Origin: CAYUUR01 sp052034685 | Lineage (GTDB): Bacteria; Patescibacteriota; Saccharimonadia; Saccharimonadales; CAYUUR01 | Assembly: GCA_052034685.1 (NCBI GenBank) | Contig: JBPOIH010000025.1 | Location: forward strand, 1 to 35,065 | Length of the DNA: 35,065 bases | Direction of reading: 5' to 3' | Part shown: positions 22,859-30,093 of the stretch, piece after piece | Layout: the number at the start of each line of letters is the position of its first letter | Numbering within the stretch: the stretch's first letter is position 1 | The notes under the pieces: generated by a model | Database searches by the model: none | What the model was told of the DNA's origin: nothing | What the model saw: the letters and a program-made list of their open reading frames with translations, nothing else | Made by a program: the position numbers and the translations under genes

Positions 22859-22889
22859 TATACTAGAAATACCATTAAGCGGACAGAAT
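22859..22889 (+). promoter_or_regulatory. Possible promoter elements before nusB
   Basis: TATACT at 22859-22864 lies in a small inverted repeat (GGTAT...ATACC), and a second weaker box CAGAAT at 22884-22889 ends seven bases before the nusB ATG. Either a 26-base leader or a leaderless start is possible. Confidence 0.35.
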
Positions 22890-22896
22890 ATTAACA

Positions 22897-23385
22897 ATGA
22901 GTGCAAATCGTCATCTGGGTAGAATCATTGCATTGCAAACGCTCTACGAACAAGAGTTCAGATTAGCTTGTGGTGACAAAAACCTCGATGTTCAAGAAGT
23001 TCTAAGCCGCAACATCAACCGCTACAAAGATACTATCGAAGATCGTGAGTTCATCAAGACTTTGGTAGAGGGTGTTATTGCTCTGCAAGACGCGCTTGAC
23101 GCCATCTTGCAACCAGTCGCACCTGATTGGCCGATTGACCAGATAGCGCGCATGGACCGAATAGTGCTACGGATGGGAGTGTACGAACTCCTGCACGAAC
23201 CTTCGACGCCGCACAAGGTGGCAATCAACGAAGCCGTTGAACTCGCCAAGGCATTTGGGAGCGACAATTCGTCAAAGTTTGTAAACGGTGTACTCGGTAC
23301 CGTACAGCGCCAACAGCATCCTGACGAAGAACCTAACGAGCCTAAGAGCAAACCTGCAACAACTGACAAGAAAGACAAGAAGTAA
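22897..23385 (+). CDS. nusB: Transcription antitermination factor NusB
   Basis: A 162-residue all-helical RNA-binding protein that works with NusE (S10) in rRNA antitermination. Hallmarks are RIIALQTLYEQEF at the start, the central IARMDRIVLRMGVYELL and the C-terminal KVAINEAVELAKAFGSDNSSKFVNGVLG. A charged tail of about 25 residues (DEEPNEPKSKPATTDKKDKK) is extra. The gene is followed three bases later by the Nudix gene and then rnc, an RNA-processing cluster. Confidence 0.92.
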   Translation: MSANRHLGRIIALQTLYEQEFRLACGDKNLDVQEVLSRNINRYKDTIEDREFIKTLVEGVIALQDALDAILQPVAPDWPIDQIARMDRIVLRMGVYELLHEPSTPHKVAINEAVELAKAFGSDNSSKFVNGVLGTVQRQQHPDEEPNEPKSKPATTDKKDKK

Positions 23386-23388
23386 TTT

Positions 23389-23883
23389 ATGAAAAGACCT
23401 AAGCCCATCCACGGCTTCCGAAAGTTCGTCACTCAGCATCGACCGACGATCAAAGAAGTTGTGCGCGAACCAACCGCCGGTGGCATTGTGTATCGTCGCA
23501 ACGCCAAAGGTGGGATTGAGATCTTGCTGATTCAGGATGCCAAAGACCGCTGGACTATCCCTAAGGGCCACATAGAAGAAGGCGAATCTGCCAAGCAGAC
23601 TGCAGAACGTGAGATCGGCGAAGAGACCGGCCTGCAAGAAATGAAAGTGCTTAACTGGCTGGGCAAGATTAACTTCCGCTACCGTCGCCAGCAGAGCCTG
23701 GTGCTCATGACGACAGAGATCTTCCTCGTAAAGGCGCTCGGCGACACTGACGCCTTGCAACCAGAAGACTGGATGAACGGTATCAAGTGGTTTTCTGCAA
23801 ACGAAGCACTTGATAAAATAGAGTACGAAGACATTGGTAAGATAATACTGCTGGGACTCAAGAAGATTAGAAATGGACTATAA
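23389..23883 (+). CDS. Nudix hydrolase between nusB and rnc
   Basis: A 164-residue Nudix protein with a complete box at residues 60-82 (GHIEEGE...REIGEETGL), preceded by RWTIPKG. The early strand AGGIVYRRN...EILLIQD and the W-T-I-P-K-G motif are like the bis(5'-nucleosyl)-tetraphosphatase and related MutT-like groups, so Ap4A or a nucleoside diphosphate derivative is a plausible substrate. An N-terminal basic extension of about 25 residues is present. It starts three bases after nusB and its last 11 bases overlap rnc, so the three genes are cotranslated. Confidence 0.9.
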   Translation: MKRPKPIHGFRKFVTQHRPTIKEVVREPTAGGIVYRRNAKGGIEILLIQDAKDRWTIPKGHIEEGESAKQTAEREIGEETGLQEMKVLNWLGKINFRYRRQQSLVLMTTEIFLVKALGDTDALQPEDWMNGIKWFSANEALDKIEYEDIGKIILLGLKKIRNGL

Positions 23884-24571
23884 CGCATATTCAGACTTTG
23901 CTCGGGATAAATTAGGGGTTGAGTTTAAAGACCTCGAACTATTGGTTACTGCCTTTACGCACCGTTCATACGTAAATGAGCACAAAAAGACCGCCAAGCA
24001 TCACAACGAACGCCTCGAATTTCTGGGCGATGCTGTGCTGGAGCTTGTTGTTACTGAATTTTTGTTTAACGCACATGATGACCCAGAAGGCATTCTGACC
24101 AACTGGCGTTCGGCATTGGTGCGCACTGAAAGCATTGGTGCGGCTGCAAAACGCTGTGAATTTGAGCCGTTGTTGCGCTTGAGCCGTGGCGAAAAGCGCG
24201 GTACTGAACGCGCCCGAGACCAGATCCTCGCCAACAGTTACGAGGCTGTCATCGGGGCAATCTACCTAGACCAGGGCTATGACGTCGCAAAAGAATTTAT
24301 TACTCGCACACTTATCATCACGTTTGAAGAGATTTTGGCATCTGGTTCATGGATGGACCCAAAGTCTCACCTGCAAGAAGTTGCTCAGAGTCAGGAAGGC
24401 CAAACGCCGCTGTATAAAGTGTTGGATGAGACAGGACCTGACCACGACAAGATCTTTACCGTTGGTGTGTTTGTAAACGGCAAGCTCAAGGGCCAAGGTA
24501 CTGGTCCGAGTAAACAAGCCGGGCAGGTTGCCGCAGCTGAAGCCGCACTAGCGACGTACGAAACTGCTTAA
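23873..24571 (+). CDS. rnc: Ribonuclease III
   Basis: A 232-residue endonuclease that cuts double-stranded RNA, including rRNA precursors. The catalytic signature ERLEFLGDAVLE is at residues 46-57, with the second acidic cluster in LANSYEAVIGAIYLDQG. The C-terminal double-stranded RNA-binding domain (about 162-230) has KSHLQEVAQSQ, TPLYKVLDETGPDHDKIFTVGVFVNGKLKGQGTG and SKQAGQVAAAEAAL. The ATG lies within the end of the Nudix gene. Length and motifs are normal. Confidence 0.96.
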   Translation: MDYNAYSDFARDKLGVEFKDLELLVTAFTHRSYVNEHKKTAKHHNERLEFLGDAVLELVVTEFLFNAHDDPEGILTNWRSALVRTESIGAAAKRCEFEPLLRLSRGEKRGTERARDQILANSYEAVIGAIYLDQGYDVAKEFITRTLIITFEEILASGSWMDPKSHLQEVAQSQEGQTPLYKVLDETGPDHDKIFTVGVFVNGKLKGQGTGPSKQAGQVAAAEAALATYETA

Positions 24572-24628
24572 GATTGCACTAACACCTCTCGTTAACTATA
24601 CTGCCAGCAAGTTAATCTAAGGAACTAG

Positions 24629-25291
24629 ATGTCTCGTTTGAAAATCCATTCCAATACCAAGGAAGGGCATGACCTAAGGAAGCGCATTCCCACGGGCGAT
24701 TATTATGCTACGGGCTCCAGCAAGGTGCATTATCCGCGTTTTGAGACCACCGATGGCGAGCGTCTTATTGAACGCGGTAAACTTGGCTCGTGGTTTGACT
24801 CAGAGATAGGACCTAATCTCATGGCTGCAAGCCGCCAAGTTGAGGTACCACTCTTGCATACACACGAGAGTCGCGGCGCGTGGTATGGGGTGTATGACGA
24901 GATAACCATATATCAAGGGGCGTTACGTCATATCGCGCGTCGCGGCATGCCACCGGCCGCACGAGTTTCACTACTGTTTCATAGGTTTCTGTGGGACGAG
25001 CAGGCGATTGAAGGCAATGATGTTGAGATTGTACTCCAGGACCACAATAACACTGAACTTGCCGCTGCTTTGACCAGTGCTCGTCGATCCGAAACGCTGC
25101 AAAGGATGGTTGGTGGAAGGCCACGCCTTATCGATAAGCTGTTTGTATATGCTGATGTGCTCTATGACCGAGGACCAAGAACGCTTGACGACCCATATGC
25201 AGACTACATGCGTGACGTTTTAGCGCCGGAAAATGTCCACCAGTTCTTTGAAGAAGCTGCATCTCTTGACAACAGAGGTGCTAATCTGTAG
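24629..25291 (+). CDS. Hypothetical protein between rnc and rpsP
   Basis: A 220-residue soluble protein of no recognised family. Features that stand out are VPLLHTHESRGAWYGVYDEITIYQG (a His/Glu-containing stretch), RVSLLFHRFLWDEQAI and DDPYADYMRDVLAPENVHQFFEEA. No signal peptide or membrane helix is present. A Shine-Dalgarno AAGGA lies before the ATG, and TATACT at about 24597-24602 is a possible -10. Its last codons contain the -35 and most of the -10 of the rpsP promoter. Codon use is like its neighbours. Confidence 0.65.
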   Translation: MSRLKIHSNTKEGHDLRKRIPTGDYYATGSSKVHYPRFETTDGERLIERGKLGSWFDSEIGPNLMAASRQVEVPLLHTHESRGAWYGVYDEITIYQGALRHIARRGMPPAARVSLLFHRFLWDEQAIEGNDVEIVLQDHNNTELAAALTSARRSETLQRMVGGRPRLIDKLFVYADVLYDRGPRTLDDPYADYMRDVLAPENVHQFFEEAASLDNRGANL

Positions 25292-25294
25292 AAT
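25266..25294 (+). promoter_or_regulatory. Promoter of rpsP (TTGACA - 17 bp - TAGAAT)
   Basis: A consensus TTGACA at 25266-25271 and TAGAAT at 25289-25294 with a 17-bp spacer, inside the 3' end of the preceding gene. It is among the best promoters of the window and gives a leader of about 68 bases. Confidence 0.85.
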
Positions 25295-25320
25295 AATGTG
25301 GTTAACAAATAAATCTACCT

Positions 25321-25345
25321 GGCTTTTGTGAATAGCACATTAGCC
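25321..25345 (+). promoter_or_regulatory. Symmetric hairpin in the rpsP leader
   Basis: GGCT-UU-UGUG pairs with CACA-UU-AGCC around AAUAG, leaving a symmetric internal loop of two U-U pairs. It lies between the transcription start and the Shine-Dalgarno at 25351-25359, a location suited to control of the S16 operon. Only a fold seen by eye. Confidence 0.4.
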
Positions 25346-25368
25346 GTAAAGAAGGGAAGTATAATAGG

Positions 25369-25884
25369 ATGCTAGTAATCCGCATGCAGCGAACTGGCCG
25401 TAAAGGTCACGCTCAATTCCGCGTTGTCGTTCAAGACTCACGCCGGACCCCAACCAGTGGACGTATTGTTGCCAGTTTAGGTAGCCTTAATCCACATACC
25501 AAAGAAGCAATTCTCGACAAAGAGAAAGCAGCTTTTTACCTCAGTAACGGCGCGCAGCCATCTGCTCGCGTAATCCGTTTACTGAAGAGCGAAGGCGTAA
25601 AACTACCTGAATGGGTTGTTGAAGCCGACAACAAAGATCGCAAGATCCGTAATACAGAAAAGCTCCGCAAGAACCAGCCAGCTAAACCTGTCGAAGAAGC
25701 TCCAGCAGAAGAACCAGCAGCCGCTGAGCCACCTGTAGAGGAAACCGCAGAAGCTCCTGCAGTCGAAGAATCAGAAGTTGCCACAAGCGAAGCACCGGCA
25801 GATGAAACACCAGAAGTAGTCGCTGAAGCACCAGCTGAAGAAGCTTCTACTACTGAAGAAACTGAAACTCCAGAAAAAGCTTAG
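25369..25884 (+). CDS. rpsP: Ribosomal protein bS16 with a long acidic tail
   Basis: A 171-residue protein. Residues 1-85 are a normal S16 (MLVIRMQRTGRKGHAQFRVVVQDSR, IVASLGSLNPHTKE, NGAQPSARVIRLLKSEGV). A basic linker (residues 85-108) leads to about 63 residues made of Ala, Glu, Pro, Val and Thr (EEAPAEEPAAAEPPVEE...). S16 is usually 80-100 residues. The tail looks disordered and acidic, unusual for a ribosomal protein. The Shine-Dalgarno AAGGGAAG precedes the ATG. A TATAAT three bases before the ATG is too close to be its promoter; the real promoter is at 25266-25294. Confidence 0.93.
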   Translation: MLVIRMQRTGRKGHAQFRVVVQDSRRTPTSGRIVASLGSLNPHTKEAILDKEKAAFYLSNGAQPSARVIRLLKSEGVKLPEWVVEADNKDRKIRNTEKLRKNQPAKPVEEAPAEEPAAAEPPVEETAEAPAVEESEVATSEAPADETPEVVAEAPAEEASTTEETETPEKA

Positions 25885-25941
25885 TCAGCCCCGTTAGCAG
25901 CAATTTAGAAATCAATTGTCCGCTTTTGCTTTGTTATGGCG

Positions 25942-25947
25942 TATAAT
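25942..25947 (+). promoter_or_regulatory. -10 box TATAAT before khpA
   Basis: TATAAT predicts a start near 25954 and a leader of about 26 bases with GGAGG before the ATG at 25980. No good -35 at 17 bp is seen, so this may be an internal promoter of the rpsP operon. Confidence 0.5.
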
Positions 25948-25979
25948 ATGACTATACAGATAACGGAGGATATACCATC

Positions 25980-26432
25980 ATGAGCAGTATTGACCAACAA
26001 TTCATTGAATACATCGTAAAGTCACTTGTAGGTAAACCAGACGAAGTCGTCATCGACCGCACCATTGATGAAAAGGGTGTCTTACTAGAATTAACCGTCG
26101 ACCCAGAAGATCTCGGTCGTGTTATTGGTAAGCGTGGTGCAACTGCCCAGAGTTTGCGAACACTACTGCGTGCACTCGGTACCAAGAACGACGCTCGTTA
26201 TAACCTGAAGATTGTTGACAACGGTGTGCCCCGCCCAGAAGGTCCTGCTCCGCAAACCCAAGCGCAATCGTCTGATGACTCAGCTTCTGACAGTGACGAC
26301 GTTGCAAGTACAGATGACACTGCGCCAGTTGACGTTCCCGAAGTGGAAGAAGAAGTTGATGAGCCAGAAGAGAGCGATCGCCTCAAGAACACCCGCAAAG
26401 AACTCGCTGACCTCGACGACCTCGACATCTAA
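25980..26432 (+). CDS. khpA: KH-domain RNA-binding protein (KhpA-like) with an acidic tail
   Basis: A 150-residue protein. Residues 1-80 form a single KH domain of the KhpA type: FIEYIVKSLVGKPDEVVIDRTID, then the nucleic-acid loop GKRG (residues 50-53) in DLGRVIGKRGATAQSLRTLLRAL. KhpA pairs with KhpB in many bacteria and binds many RNAs. The remaining 70 residues are extremely acidic (Asp/Glu/Ser) and probably disordered; KhpA is usually only about 75-80 residues. Its place after rpsP matches the common order rpsP-khpA-rimM-trmD, although rimM is absent here. GGAGG precedes the start. Confidence 0.9.
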   Translation: MSSIDQQFIEYIVKSLVGKPDEVVIDRTIDEKGVLLELTVDPEDLGRVIGKRGATAQSLRTLLRALGTKNDARYNLKIVDNGVPRPEGPAPQTQAQSSDDSASDSDDVASTDDTAPVDVPEVEEEVDEPEESDRLKNTRKELADLDDLDI

Positions 26433-26459
26433 GTAATCTAGTAGCGTTTTAAGCCAAAA

Positions 26460-26476
26460 AGCAGTATAATACTGCT
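26460..26476 (+). promoter_or_regulatory. Palindrome over the -10 box of the 507-residue gene
   Basis: AGCAGTAT-A-ATACTGCT is a perfect 8+8 inverted repeat centred on the -10 TATAAT at 26465-26470. The ATG at 26481 lies 10 bases after the -10, so the transcript is probably nearly leaderless. A dimeric repressor bound here would block the promoter directly. Confidence 0.5.
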
Positions 26477-26480
26477 AACT

Positions 26481-28004
26481 ATGAGTGAATGTATTGATGA
26501 GTTTGGTGTAATCCCATTTTCAGATGTTGATCAGCTAGCCTACGAGGCGTTTGAAGACACGGCGCCTCAGCCCCGATCTATTTATGACGAGCATCAAGAA
26601 GCCATTTTTCAGGCAGGACTTGCAAGTTACGACGAAGCCATTGCAACACAGGACGAAATATTTCGTGACTATTCGCAGGAGCGGCGTTCTGACGCAGCAC
26701 TAACAAAAGCTGCCGAAGACAGAGATGCTAAGATAGCTGACATTGAACAATCACGTAACAGATTGCTTGCAAGCAAAGTTATCTACGAGATGAAACGTGG
26801 CAATGATCAGCGTGTAGGGGAGCTGACCCCAGAAATTACAGACTATCACCAGCGTTTGCGCATACTTGATGCAGCCCTGCAATTAGATGACGACGATAGC
26901 GCACTCGGTGCCTTGATTGTTCTGGGTGATCTGCGTAGAGAGGCCGAAGATTCTGGTGACCCAAGCATGCTTGCAGCTTATCTGATGGTCGAACTGCGAA
27001 ACGGTATGAACATACATGCAAATAGTATTGATATGTGTGTTGCTATCAATGGCGTGTCGCACGCTGGTGTGCGAACTGAGTTAATAAACAGCTTCAACCA
27101 ATTTATGAATGATTATTTGTTTTCGCTTATCGAAAACGGTCAAGACGAATACGCTGCCCTGATGTCGCGATACGCTGATTATTGGTCGCCTGACACTGTG
27201 GTGCAACTCGTAACAGCTAGAGATTATCGTCAGGAACTCATGGAACGCTACCCTGGGCGTAAACTAACCCGCAAGATTGAAAAACTCTACCAGAAAGCTA
27301 ATCTTTTTGAAAAAGGTAAACTTATGTTTGCCTTCCCTGAAAAGTTCCTTTCAGACCATTTCGATCTAATGGCAAGTTGTAGCAAAGAGCTCGAAAAAGC
27401 TACCGGTTCACAAGCAATAGTGCTGGGTGACTGGATGGTTGCGCAAAGAAAGGCGTGGCATCTAATTGAAATATCTAATCCTCAACAAGCTGAAACTGAC
27501 GAATTTGACGTAGAAATCGCAAAGAGGGCGTATCACAAGATAATTTCTCTGCCTTCGAATACTTTTGATCATAATGAAGCCTTCGATAAAGCCGTCGAGC
27601 TCAGCGAACATGCAGAACATGATGAAGATGGCGACCAGATGAAGGCGCTTCAACTAAGTTCAGAGACTGAGATTTGTCGGGCTGAACTTGCAGCCATGAG
27701 CAAACTAATAATGGACGATATGATTGATCGTATGCGGTTCGAGCAAGAGGCTGTCGATACGATTAACAGCCTTCTTACACGTTCACATAACCTTACAGAA
27801 ATACATCTCAAATTTAGAGTGGCTGTAGAAGTCTTAGAAGTCGCACAGCAATATGCCCCAGAAATACTAAACACACAAGCCAAAGAATACGTCAAACGTA
27901 TTGCTCAACAGTGCATGACCAACCCGATAGCTGCGTTGAGTATCTCCCACGAAGAGCTAGAAGAATCCTGCGCAAAACTTGGTGTATCATTAGAATCAAA
28001 GTAG
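26481..28004 (+). CDS. Large helical cytoplasmic protein, unknown function
   Basis: A 507-residue protein of no recognised family. It is mostly helical, strongly acidic, and has no signal peptide, membrane helix or nucleotide-binding motif. Residues 60-100 look coiled-coil-like (QERRSDAALTKAAEDRDAKIADIEQSRNR region), and the middle shows repeated helical pairs (QLDDDDSALGALIVLGDL, EKATGSQAIVLGDWMVAQR) that may be an alpha-solenoid of TPR-like type, though no clear TPR consensus is seen. It sits between khpA and trmD, in the place where rimM is normally found, and has its own palindromic promoter. The next gene, trmD, starts about 11 bases later. Confidence 0.75.
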   Translation: MSECIDEFGVIPFSDVDQLAYEAFEDTAPQPRSIYDEHQEAIFQAGLASYDEAIATQDEIFRDYSQERRSDAALTKAAEDRDAKIADIEQSRNRLLASKVIYEMKRGNDQRVGELTPEITDYHQRLRILDAALQLDDDDSALGALIVLGDLRREAEDSGDPSMLAAYLMVELRNGMNIHANSIDMCVAINGVSHAGVRTELINSFNQFMNDYLFSLIENGQDEYAALMSRYADYWSPDTVVQLVTARDYRQELMERYPGRKLTRKIEKLYQKANLFEKGKLMFAFPEKFLSDHFDLMASCSKELEKATGSQAIVLGDWMVAQRKAWHLIEISNPQQAETDEFDVEIAKRAYHKIISLPSNTFDHNEAFDKAVELSEHAEHDEDGDQMKALQLSSETEICRAELAAMSKLIMDDMIDRMRFEQEAVDTINSLLTRSHNLTEIHLKFRVAVEVLEVAQQYAPEILNTQAKEYVKRIAQQCMTNPIAALSISHEELEESCAKLGVSLESK

Positions 28005-28015
28005 GCTAGTAGGTG

Positions 28016-28657
28016 ATGAAGGTTCAAATAATCACACTATTCCCGGAGGCGATTGAGCCGTATTTGAATGCTAGTATGCTTTGGAAGGCGCAACAGCAAA
28101 AGGCAGTTGAGTTTGAACTGATTAATCTTCGTGACTTTGGTATTGGCCCACGTAAGCAGGTTGATGACACGCCGTATGGGGGTGGAGATGGTATGGTGCT
28201 GCGACCAGAACCTATAGTTGCCGCTATTGAGCTTGCTAAGAAGACTTCTCCTAAGGCTCTCGTTTTACTACCTACACCTCGCGGTGAAGTGTACAAGCAA
28301 TCAATTGCTAAAAAGTGGGCTGCCACACAACGGGACCTGATCATCGTCTGTCCACGATACGAGGGCTACGACGAACGCGTTACTACATTCATAGATGAGC
28401 AAGTTTGCATTGGTAATTATGTACTAACTGGCGGTGAACTGCCAGCGCTACTAATTGCTGACAGTGTAGTGCGTCTTTTGCCGGGGGTTCTTGGTGGAGA
28501 AACCAGTGCCGAGAAAGAATCATTCCAAGATGATGACCAAAACATAGAGCATGCCCATTACACTCGCCCAGAGGAATTCCGCGGCGAGACAGTACCAAAC
28601 GTACTGTTAAGTGGTCATCACGCTGAAATCCAAAAGTGGCGTTCAGGTAAATCATGA
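28016..28657 (+). CDS. trmD: tRNA (guanine-N1)-methyltransferase TrmD, short form
   Basis: A 213-residue SPOUT-class enzyme that makes m1G37 in tRNA. The start MKVQIITLFPEAIEPYL, the segment DDTPYGGGDGMVLRPEP, the trefoil-knot AdoMet site VCPRYEGYDERV and YVLTGGELPALLIADSVVRLLPGVLG, and YTRPEEFRG...VPNVLLSGHHAEIQKWR are all present. The protein stops right after KWRSGKS, so the final helix usually found after the KWRR motif is missing (TrmD is commonly 230-255 residues). A GTG three bases earlier is an alternative start; the ATG gives the consensus N-terminus. It overlaps the next gene by ATGA. Confidence 0.95.
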   Translation: MKVQIITLFPEAIEPYLNASMLWKAQQQKAVEFELINLRDFGIGPRKQVDDTPYGGGDGMVLRPEPIVAAIELAKKTSPKALVLLPTPRGEVYKQSIAKKWAATQRDLIIVCPRYEGYDERVTTFIDEQVCIGNYVLTGGELPALLIADSVVRLLPGVLGGETSAEKESFQDDDQNIEHAHYTRPEEFRGETVPNVLLSGHHAEIQKWRSGKS

Positions 28658-29433
28658 GTGTTGAGCAACCTCACGAAGGACTTTATGATGCGTTCCCCGA
28701 TCTTCTGAATGATTTTTGCAGTGTTAATCAATTAGACGCTCAAAAGTTAAGAGAGACGACTACGCTGTATGTGACTAACAGTGATGAGCGAACATACTTT
28801 CCATATCCACAGTTACGCCAAGATCGTGATGGTAGGCATATAACTCTTGTATGTAACACACGCGGTTATAACGAGGGATGGAAGGAAGTATATGAGGATG
28901 TAGATGGGGTAGACGATGAAACGATGAGGCGACTATACCTTGCAACCGGCATGGCTTGGGTTGGAATTGTGCATGCAGCACATGATGCTCAACAGGCGCG
29001 TCCAGGAGAGTCGGAATTTGCCCTTCGCCGTCTCAATGCTCTAATGCGACAATTACATGACAAGCGTACTATAAAAAATACGATCTCCCAATTAGAAGTA
29101 TCTGAAAAAATTGATGCGACACTATTCCCACTAATGCCAGAGGCGAAAGAGATAGAAGAGATAAACCGTGTCCGATATGCTCTTGGCCTGGGGTACGTAG
29201 TTCTTAATCTACCTGATGCTGTTCGCGAACAAGCCAATGGTGTTTTTATAGATCGTTTTGCTGACTATACTCGGCGACTTGGTGAGAATCTGATTACCAT
29301 GTCTAAGGCCTTTGGGCTTGGAACGACTATAGAACCAGAAGTGCACAAACAACACGGCATCGTAAAAGCATTTCACGGATTCTATTTTGGCGGTATCATA
29401 CCTATGGATATGTCGTATATAATGGATATGTAG
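28654..29433 (+). CDS. Hypothetical protein coupled to trmD
   Basis: A 259-residue soluble protein with no recognised family. The first third has beta-like stretches (TTLYVTNSDERTYFPYPQLRQDRDGRHITLVCNTRGYNEGW), the rest is helical (EFALRRLNALMRQLHDKRTIKNTISQLEVSEKIDATLFPL). The end is rich in aromatic residues and methionine (FHGFYFGGIIPMDMSYIMDM). Its ATG overlaps the trmD stop, so translation is coupled. It is followed 14 bases later by sodN. There is nothing to link it to a known function. Confidence 0.7.
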   Translation: MSVEQPHEGLYDAFPDLLNDFCSVNQLDAQKLRETTTLYVTNSDERTYFPYPQLRQDRDGRHITLVCNTRGYNEGWKEVYEDVDGVDDETMRRLYLATGMAWVGIVHAAHDAQQARPGESEFALRRLNALMRQLHDKRTIKNTISQLEVSEKIDATLFPLMPEAKEIEEINRVRYALGLGYVVLNLPDAVREQANGVFIDRFADYTRRLGENLITMSKAFGLGTTIEPEVHKQHGIVKAFHGFYFGGIIPMDMSYIMDM

Positions 29434-29447
29434 TACAAGGAGTAAAG

Positions 29448-29825
29448 ATGTTTCGAATTAAACCAGTGTATGCGCATTGCGATTTGCCGTGTGGTGTGTA
29501 TGACCCAGCACAGGCGCGAATAGAAGCCGAAAGCGTGCTGATGATGATGAAAAAATACCCCGACCTTGATGAACATAACAAGCTCCGCGCGGTAATCTTA
29601 AAGGAACAGCGTGCTGAACTCGTAAAGCATCACCTGTGGGTGTTGTGGACAGATTACTTTAAACCGGAACACTTAGAGAAGTATCCGGATCTGCACAACA
29701 AGTTCTGGAAGGCCACCAAGCAAGCTGGAGAGTGCAAGCATCACCTAGAACCAGCCGAGGGCGAGAAACTCCTGGAGATAATAGATGAAATTGCCAAGAT
29801 CTTCTGGGAAACCAAAAAGGCGTAA
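29448..29825 (+). CDS. sodN: Nickel superoxide dismutase precursor
   Basis: A 125-residue precursor of Ni-SOD, which dismutates superoxide. The nickel hook HCDLPCGVY begins at residue 10: H10, C11 and C15 are the mature H1, C2 and C6. The first nine residues (MFRIKPVYA) are a propeptide that must be removed to free the His amino group. The rest follows the family closely (DPAQARIEAESV, KEQRAELVKHHLWVLWTDYFKPEHLEKYPDLH, IDEIAKIFWETK), the four-helix bundle of the hexamer. AAGGAG precedes the ATG. The close match to Ni-SODs of other phyla suggests transfer. The maturation protease gene overlaps its 3' end. Confidence 0.96.
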   Translation: MFRIKPVYAHCDLPCGVYDPAQARIEAESVLMMMKKYPDLDEHNKLRAVILKEQRAELVKHHLWVLWTDYFKPEHLEKYPDLHNKFWKATKQAGECKHHLEPAEGEKLLEIIDEIAKIFWETKKA

Positions 29826-30093
29826 GCTACTGGTTGTCCGGCGCGTCCGTGGCCGTAGTATGTTGCCGTACCTAAATCCTGGGCAAGTGGTGATTGGCTA
29901 TGGTTGGTTCAGGTCAGTCAAGCCGCAAGACATTGTAATCTTTGAGCATCAAGGCAAAGAGAAGATAAAACGCGTCTTTGTTGTCGGGGCCGACGGCTTG
30001 ATAGTGGTCGGTGACAATAAGCCAGAAAGCACCGACAGTCGTCACTTTGGCCCTGTTGCAATGAATAAAGTACGAGCAAAAGTTATTTCCTAG
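29785..30093 (+). CDS. sodX: Nickel-type superoxide dismutase maturation protease (SodX, S26-like)
   Basis: A 102-residue serine protease of the signal-peptidase (S26) type that cleaves the Ni-SOD propeptide. The catalytic serine is S25 in RGRSMLPYLNPGQVV, the general-base lysine is probably K62 in EKIKRVFVV, and the C-terminal GDNKPESTDSRHFGPV matches the S26 box. No membrane anchor is present, so it should work in the cytoplasm on newly made SodN. The ATG lies inside sodN (41-base overlap), with GGAG eight bases upstream, so the two proteins are made together. It converges with the ABC permease gene, overlapping it by four bases. Confidence 0.9.
   Translation: MKLPRSSGKPKRRKLLVVRRVRGRSMLPYLNPGQVVIGYGWFRSVKPQDIVIFEHQGKEKIKRVFVVGADGLIVVGDNKPESTDSRHFGPVAMNKVRAKVIS

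Noticed and set aside
25360..25365. TATAAT three bases before the rpsP ATG as a promoter
   Set aside because: It would start transcription inside the coding sequence. A consensus promoter with the right spacing exists at 25266-25294 and a Shine-Dalgarno precedes the ATG.
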